Source: Pseudomonas sp. Irchel s3h17
Lineage (GTDB): Bacteria; Pseudomonadota; Gammaproteobacteria; Pseudomonadales; Pseudomonadaceae
Assembly (NCBI RefSeq): GCF_900187505.1
Contig: NZ_FYDL01000009.1
Span: 226,308 to 290,307 of the forward strand
Direction of reading: 5' to 3'
Length of the DNA stretch: 64,000 nt
Positions 60,223-64,000 of this stretch are shown here, in pieces. A model generated the notes under the pieces. That model searched no databases and was not told the DNA's origin. It saw only the letters and a list, made by a program, of their open reading frames with translations. Position 1 is the first letter of the stretch; every line of letters starts with the position of its first letter. Position numbers and translations under genes: made by a program.

Positions 60223-61563
60223 ATGGCTGAGTCAGGCAAGAAAATGAGCCTCACGGGGCTGACCACGCTGGTGGCGGTGAACATGATGGGCTCGGGCATC
60301 ATCATGCTGCCCACCAACATGGCCCAACTTGGGGCCGTCTCGTTGCTGTCCTGGATATTCACCGCGATAGGTTCAATGGCCATCGCCTATTGCTTTGCCC
60401 AATGCGGGATATTTTGTCCACGTTCGGGCGGGATGTCGGCGTACACCGAACAGGCCCATGGCAAGTCGGGCTTCTTTCTGTGCTCCTACCTCTACTTCCT
60501 GTCGCTGGCCATCGCCAACGTGGCGGTGGCGATTTCCGCCGTGGGCTACATGACGGAGTTCCTGCCATGGCTGGGCAGCGGTGCCATCCCATTGTTCATC
60601 GGCACGATCGGCTTGATCTGGATAACCACCCTGGCCAACTTTGGCGGCCCCGGCATTACCGGCAGGATCGGCGCGATCACGGTCTGGGGGGTGATCATTC
60701 CAGTGGCGGGCCTGTGCATCATCGGTTGGTTCTGGTTCAAGCCCGAGGTACTGATTGCCGCCTGGAACCCGAACGAGCTGCCGATCTCCGAGGCCGTGAG
60801 CAGGACCATTCCCTTGACCCTGTGGGCGTTCCTGGGCATGGAATCCGCCGCCCAAGCCATTGATGCGGTGGAAAACCCCAAGCGCACGGTACCCCTGGCC
60901 TGCCTGTTCGGGACACTGGGGGCCGCCGTGATCTATGTGCTGTCGACCACCGTCATCCAGGGCATCATTCCCAATGCGGAGCTGGCCAACTCCTCCGCGC
61001 CCTTCGCCCTCGTCTATGCCCGGATGTTCACCCCCATGATCGGCAACATCATCATGGTGCTGGCCGTCATGGCCTGCATCGGCTCACTGCTGGGGTGGCA
61101 GTTCACCTTGGCACAAACGGCAAAGATGGCCGCCGACCAGGGCATGTTCCCCAACTTTTTCAGCAAGATCACCGCAATGAATGCACCGATCATCGGCATG
61201 GCGGTGTGCGCCGTACTGCAGACGTTGATGGCACTCTCAACCATTTCACCCAATGCCAGTGCCCAGTTCAGCAAACTGGTGAGCCTGGCCGCAGTGACCA
61301 ACCTGGTGCCCTACGTCACCGCCCTGACGGGCCTGCTGGTGATCATGTACAAGGCCAAGGTCAGTGCCTCGGTGTATGTACGTAACAGCCTCGTGTTGCT
61401 GGTGGCGCTGACGTACTCGTTTTATGCCCTTTACTCCTGTGGCATGGAGGCCGTATTCGGCGGCACCCTGGTGCTGGTGATCGGCTACCTGCTCTATGCC
61501 TCCATTGCCAAGCGCTTTGTCGGCACCCCGCCGCCACCCCTGAGCGAGATCGGGGACGCATAG
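60223..61563 (+). CDS. potE: PotE-like putrescine-ornithine antiporter (APC family)
   Basis: A 446-residue inner-membrane permease of the APC family with about 12 helices. VNMMGSGIIMLPTNMAQLGA is the helix 1 signature of PotE-type antiporters. ALWAFLGMESA-like segment (TLWAFLGMESAAQAIDAVEN, 20 residues) is the APC substrate-site region. The start at 60223 follows AAGGAG. No ornithine decarboxylase gene is adjacent. The next gene starts 45 bp after the stop codon. Confidence 0.85.
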   Translation: MAESGKKMSLTGLTTLVAVNMMGSGIIMLPTNMAQLGAVSLLSWIFTAIGSMAIAYCFAQCGIFCPRSGGMSAYTEQAHGKSGFFLCSYLYFLSLAIANVAVAISAVGYMTEFLPWLGSGAIPLFIGTIGLIWITTLANFGGPGITGRIGAITVWGVIIPVAGLCIIGWFWFKPEVLIAAWNPNELPISEAVSRTIPLTLWAFLGMESAAQAIDAVENPKRTVPLACLFGTLGAAVIYVLSTTVIQGIIPNAELANSSAPFALVYARMFTPMIGNIIMVLAVMACIGSLLGWQFTLAQTAKMAADQGMFPNFFSKITAMNAPIIGMAVCAVLQTLMALSTISPNASAQFSKLVSLAAVTNLVPYVTALTGLLVIMYKAKVSASVYVRNSLVLLVALTYSFYALYSCGMEAVFGGTLVLVIGYLLYASIAKRFVGTPPPPLSEIGDA

Positions 61564-61607
61564 TGGCGCCTATCAGCGCACCACGACCACCGATCACGGG
61601 AAAGGAC

Positions 61608-62513
61608 ATGAACATGAAGAGGCCGCCCCTTATCCCCATGCTGCTTGCCTGCATGCTCATGCTGCTGCCCGGAACGGGCCGGGCCGATACGCTGGAGCGG
61701 GTGCGGGCCAGCAACAGCCTCACCCTCGGTTACCTGAATGACTTTGCGCCCTTCAGCACCCAGGACGGTGACAAGGCCAAAGGCTTTGCCATCGACCTGT
61801 GCCAGACCGTCGTCGACAAACTCAAGGCCGAACTGGCGTTGCCCGCGCTGCAAGTGCGCTATCAGGCGGTCAGGCAGGTCGATGAAATCAATGCCGTGCG
61901 CTCGGGAAACATCGACATCCTCTGTACACCTACCCCGCAAAGCCTCGAAAGACGCAAGAGCGTGAGTTTTTCCGTGCCGATCTACACCGCCGGTCTCTCG
62001 GCCGTGGTCCGCCAGGACGCGCCGCCTGCGTTGCTCAATGTGCTCAACGGCCAAGAGGCCCATACCGGCCCGACCTGGCGTGCGACGCTCAACCGCGGCC
62101 TGTCCAACCAGACCTTTGCCGCACCGGCGGGCGGTGTCACCGAACAGTGGATTCGTGGGCAGATGCGCACCCTGGGTGTCATTACCACCCTGGTCACGGT
62201 CGAGAACAGCCAGGAAGGGCTCAAGCAGGTGGCCGACGGCAAGGTCGCTGCGTTCTTCGCCGAGCGTATGCTGCTCAAGAACCAACTGGCCGCGGACTAT
62301 CCCGACGGCAACCTGATGGTGCTCGACCGCATCTACGAGTACGCACCGGCCTCGATGGTCATGGAGCGCGGCAATGAGGAGCTGCGCCTGCTGGTCGATA
62401 CCGCTCTCAGTGAGGCTTACCGTTCGGGAGCGATGGAACAGGCGTACGCCAGGTACCTGGGGGGTGCCAGCGATACGATGAAGAAGCTGTTCAAGATATA
62501 TGCATTGCCTTAG
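61608..62513 (+). CDS. Periplasmic amino-acid-binding protein (ABC substrate-binding type)
   Basis: A 301-residue solute-binding protein. A signal peptide (MNMKRPPLIPMLLACMLMLL) ends near GRADTLERV. LTLGYLNDFAPFS, GFAIDLCQTVVDKLKAELAL and GNIDILCTPTPQSLERRKS follow the family pattern for polar amino acids. No ABC permease or ATPase is adjacent in the window. The ATG at 61608 follows GGGAAAGGAC. Confidence 0.85.
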   Translation: MNMKRPPLIPMLLACMLMLLPGTGRADTLERVRASNSLTLGYLNDFAPFSTQDGDKAKGFAIDLCQTVVDKLKAELALPALQVRYQAVRQVDEINAVRSGNIDILCTPTPQSLERRKSVSFSVPIYTAGLSAVVRQDAPPALLNVLNGQEAHTGPTWRATLNRGLSNQTFAAPAGGVTEQWIRGQMRTLGVITTLVTVENSQEGLKQVADGKVAAFFAERMLLKNQLAADYPDGNLMVLDRIYEYAPASMVMERGNEELRLLVDTALSEAYRSGAMEQAYARYLGGASDTMKKLFKIYALP

Positions 62514-62653
62514 TGCCCGGCGACCGTAAACGTCTGACCTATCGTCCATTAGCAAGCTATTGATCACCGTCATTTTGATACCATGTCGCAATTTGAAGAT
62601 GACACGCCTCGACAGATCTCAGGAGCGTCGGGCCATTCAAAGGGCGGTACTAG

Positions 62654-63259
62654 ATGAGTGTTGATTTGACTCGCCGAAAGGTGATTGCAGGTATGGGCCT
62701 GCTGGGCCTTGGCCTCCTCAGCGGTTGCGACAGTCGAGGCCAGCTGTCCTACAAGTACGGCAAGGACCTGAGCGACAAGATCCTTGGGCGTACCTTCAAG
62801 TTGAAAGATACCGAGGGCAACACAAGAACGCTCTCCAGTTTTCGCGGCCTGATGCCGATGGTGTTCTTCGGTTTCACCCAATGCCCGGCAATCTGCCCCA
62901 CGACCCTGGCTCGCGCAGTACAGGCCAAGAAGTTGATGGGCAAGGATGGCGAACGCCTGCAGGTGATCTTCATCACCCTGGACCCCGAGCGTGATACGCC
63001 GGCCGTACTCGATGCCTACGTCAAAACCTTCGACCCTTCATTTGTCGCGCTTTACGGGACGCTGGAGGAAACGGCTGCCACCGCTAAAGAGTTCGATGTG
63101 TTCTACGAAAAAGTACCCAGTGGGTCCACCTATACCCTTTCGCACACCGCCACGAGTTATGTCTATGACTCCCGGGGAACGTTGCGCCTTGGCTTGTCCC
63201 ACTCGCTTACCGCGCAAGAGTGCGCGGAAGATTTGCTCACTGTCATGGAGGTTTGCTAA
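62654..63259 (+). CDS. Sco1/SenC-family copper chaperone lipoprotein
   Basis: A 201-residue membrane-anchored thioredoxin-fold protein that delivers copper to cytochrome oxidase Cu-A. FTQCPAICPTT is the CxxxC copper site; LSHTATSYVYD supplies the copper-binding His. The N-terminus has a twin Arg (DLTRRKVIAGMG) and the lipobox LLSGC, suggesting Tat-dependent lipoprotein export (inference). Its stop overlaps the PCuAC start (TAATG). Confidence 0.92.
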   Translation: MSVDLTRRKVIAGMGLLGLGLLSGCDSRGQLSYKYGKDLSDKILGRTFKLKDTEGNTRTLSSFRGLMPMVFFGFTQCPAICPTTLARAVQAKKLMGKDGERLQVIFITLDPERDTPAVLDAYVKTFDPSFVALYGTLEETAATAKEFDVFYEKVPSGSTYTLSHTATSYVYDSRGTLRLGLSHSLTAQECAEDLLTVMEVC

Positions 63260-63747
63260 TGAACTCAACGGCCAATAAAACCGGCATCACCCAGCGCGTC
63301 AAACACGCCCTGCTCGGGTTGTCCCTGCTGGGGCTGGCCTGCCAGGTTTCGGCCCAGACCCAGGTTGACGACGCCTGGGTTCGCGCCACCGTCGCGGGAC
63401 AACAAGCGAGCGGCGCCTTTATGACCATCACCGCAAGCGACGACAGCAAGCTGCTGAGTGTCGCGTCGCCGGTGGCCAAGACGGTGCAGATCCACCAGTC
63501 GACCATGAAGAACGATGTGATGAGCATGCAACCCGTGGCGTTCGTGGCATTGCCTGCCGGCAAAGCCGTCTCGCTGGACCCGCACGGCTATCACGTGATG
63601 CTTATCGATCTGGTTGCCCAAGTCAAAGAAGGCGACAAGGTACCGCTGACCCTGACGGTCGAGAATGCCAAAGGCGAGAAAGAGTCGATCACGGTCGAGG
63701 CCCAGGCGCGGGCACTGAACATGGCGGATCACAGCATGATGCATTGA
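63259..63747 (+). CDS. PCuAC periplasmic copper chaperone
   Basis: A 162-residue periplasmic protein with signal peptide (HALLGLSLLGLACQVSAQ). VQIHQSTMKNDVMSMQPV and DPHGYHVMLIDL hold the H-M and H-x-M copper ligands of the DUF461/PCuAC family, which loads Cu(I) for cytochrome oxidase together with Sco1 just upstream. Translationally coupled to Sco1. Confidence 0.92.
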   Translation: MNSTANKTGITQRVKHALLGLSLLGLACQVSAQTQVDDAWVRATVAGQQASGAFMTITASDDSKLLSVASPVAKTVQIHQSTMKNDVMSMQPVAFVALPAGKAVSLDPHGYHVMLIDLVAQVKEGDKVPLTLTVENAKGEKESITVEAQARALNMADHSMMH

Positions 63748-63781
63748 TTGCTCAAGGCTTGAACACAACCTTGCTACACAC

Positions 63782-63806
63782 AAGGGCCCTGATAGGGCCC
63801 TTTGTT
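63782..63806 (+). terminator. Terminator after the Sco1-PCuAC operon
   Basis: AAGGGCCCT-GAT-AGGGCCCTT forms a 9-bp stem 34 bp past the stop; the following T-run is short (TGTTT). Confidence 0.65.
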
Positions 63807-63828
63807 TGGGCTGTAACTTTTTCGCGCG

Positions 63829-63867
63829 CAAAAACAAAACCCCTACCTGCGTACGCAGATAGGGGTT
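63829..63867 (-). terminator. rRNA operon terminator
   Basis: A long stem AACCCCTACCTGCG / CGCAGATAGGGGTT followed on the minus strand by TTTTGTTTTT, immediately past the 5S 3' end. It would end the rRNA operon, which continues beyond the window. Confidence 0.88.
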
Positions 63868-63878
63868 TCGGAATTTAA

Positions 63879-63996
63879 TCTTGACGATGACCTACTCTCA
63901 CATGGGGAAACCCCACACTACCATCGGCGATGCATCGTTTCACTGCTGAGTTCGGGATGGGATCAGGTGGTTCCAATGCTCTATGGTCGTCAAGAA
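63879..63996 (-). rRNA. rrf: 5S rRNA
   Basis: Minus-strand CTTGACGACCATAGAGCATT starts the molecule, and ATCCCATCCCGAACTCAG and GTAGTGTGGGGTTTCCCC are conserved 5S segments, ending GTCATCGTCAAG. Ends approximate. The rest of the rRNA operon lies to the right, outside the window. Confidence 0.95.
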
Positions 63997-64000
63997 ATTC

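Noticed and set aside
1..64000. CRISPR array
   Set aside because: No set of regularly spaced identical repeats was seen; the repeats found are REP doublets, MITE ends and att sites.

Overview
The window looks like a chromosome segment of a Pseudomonas of the fluorescens lineage. The evidence is the gene content and order (dapA-bamC-MBL hydrolase-purC-tRNA-Ser; bepA; flgBCDE with cheR/cheV/flgA/flgM/flgN), GC-rich codon use, REP-type palindromes, RpoN- and FliA-type flagellar promoters, and a Pseudomonas-type 5S rRNA. This is family recognition by eye; no database was searched.

Layout. 1-11.8 kb: rnd (partial), a methyltransferase and an EptA/MCR-type phosphoethanolamine transferase, a glutamine-synthetase-like gene, two exporters, two LysR regulators, a small tautomerase, an AruH-like aminotransferase and a decayed amino-acid ABC permease. 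11.9-15.5 kb: an accessory strip with a HigBA-like toxin-antitoxin pair, a short RHS protein whose C-terminus looks like a PARP-type ADP-ribosyltransferase toxin, an IS66 remnant, and a strongly structured leader in front of a small orphan gene. 15.52-38.36 kb: a lambda-like prophage remnant inserted at the 3' end of tRNA-Ser(CGA), bounded by a 29-bp direct repeat. It keeps integrase, excisionase, CI/Cro-type regulators, an early operon, a lysis cassette and tail-tip/fibre genes. Head, terminase and most tail genes are gone, and a junction near 28.42 kb joins a primase fragment to the tail end of a tape-measure gene. It carries unrecognised cargo at both ends: a LexA-boxed coiled-coil + SRAP (YedK/HMCES) unit, a pair with a HEPN-type RNase motif (18.3-19.8 kb), and a three-gene operon between integrase and attR (36.0-38.05 kb). 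38.4-64 kb: core genome with purC, MBL hydrolase, bamC, dapA, gcvR, bcp, perM, tusA, bepA, flagellar and chemotaxis genes, ycgR, an MFS gene, a second glutamine-synthetase-like gene, a kinase/TPR-regulator pair, a PotE-like permease with a periplasmic binding protein, Sco1 and PCuAC copper proteins, and 5S rRNA at the edge.

How the parts work together. The core blocks are ordinary: flagellar hook-rod assembly and its FliA/FlgM checkpoint, lysine and purine synthesis, outer-membrane assembly, polyamine or amino-acid use, and copper delivery to cytochrome oxidase. The unusual material is (1) the prophage cargo, a reasonable place to look for new anti-phage or SOS-linked functions; (2) two MITE-like elements, each inserted in the loop of an intrinsic terminator, with related terminal repeats, apparent target duplications and an internal REP doublet; and (3) the RHS/ADP-ribosyltransferase gene and the structured leader in the accessory strip.
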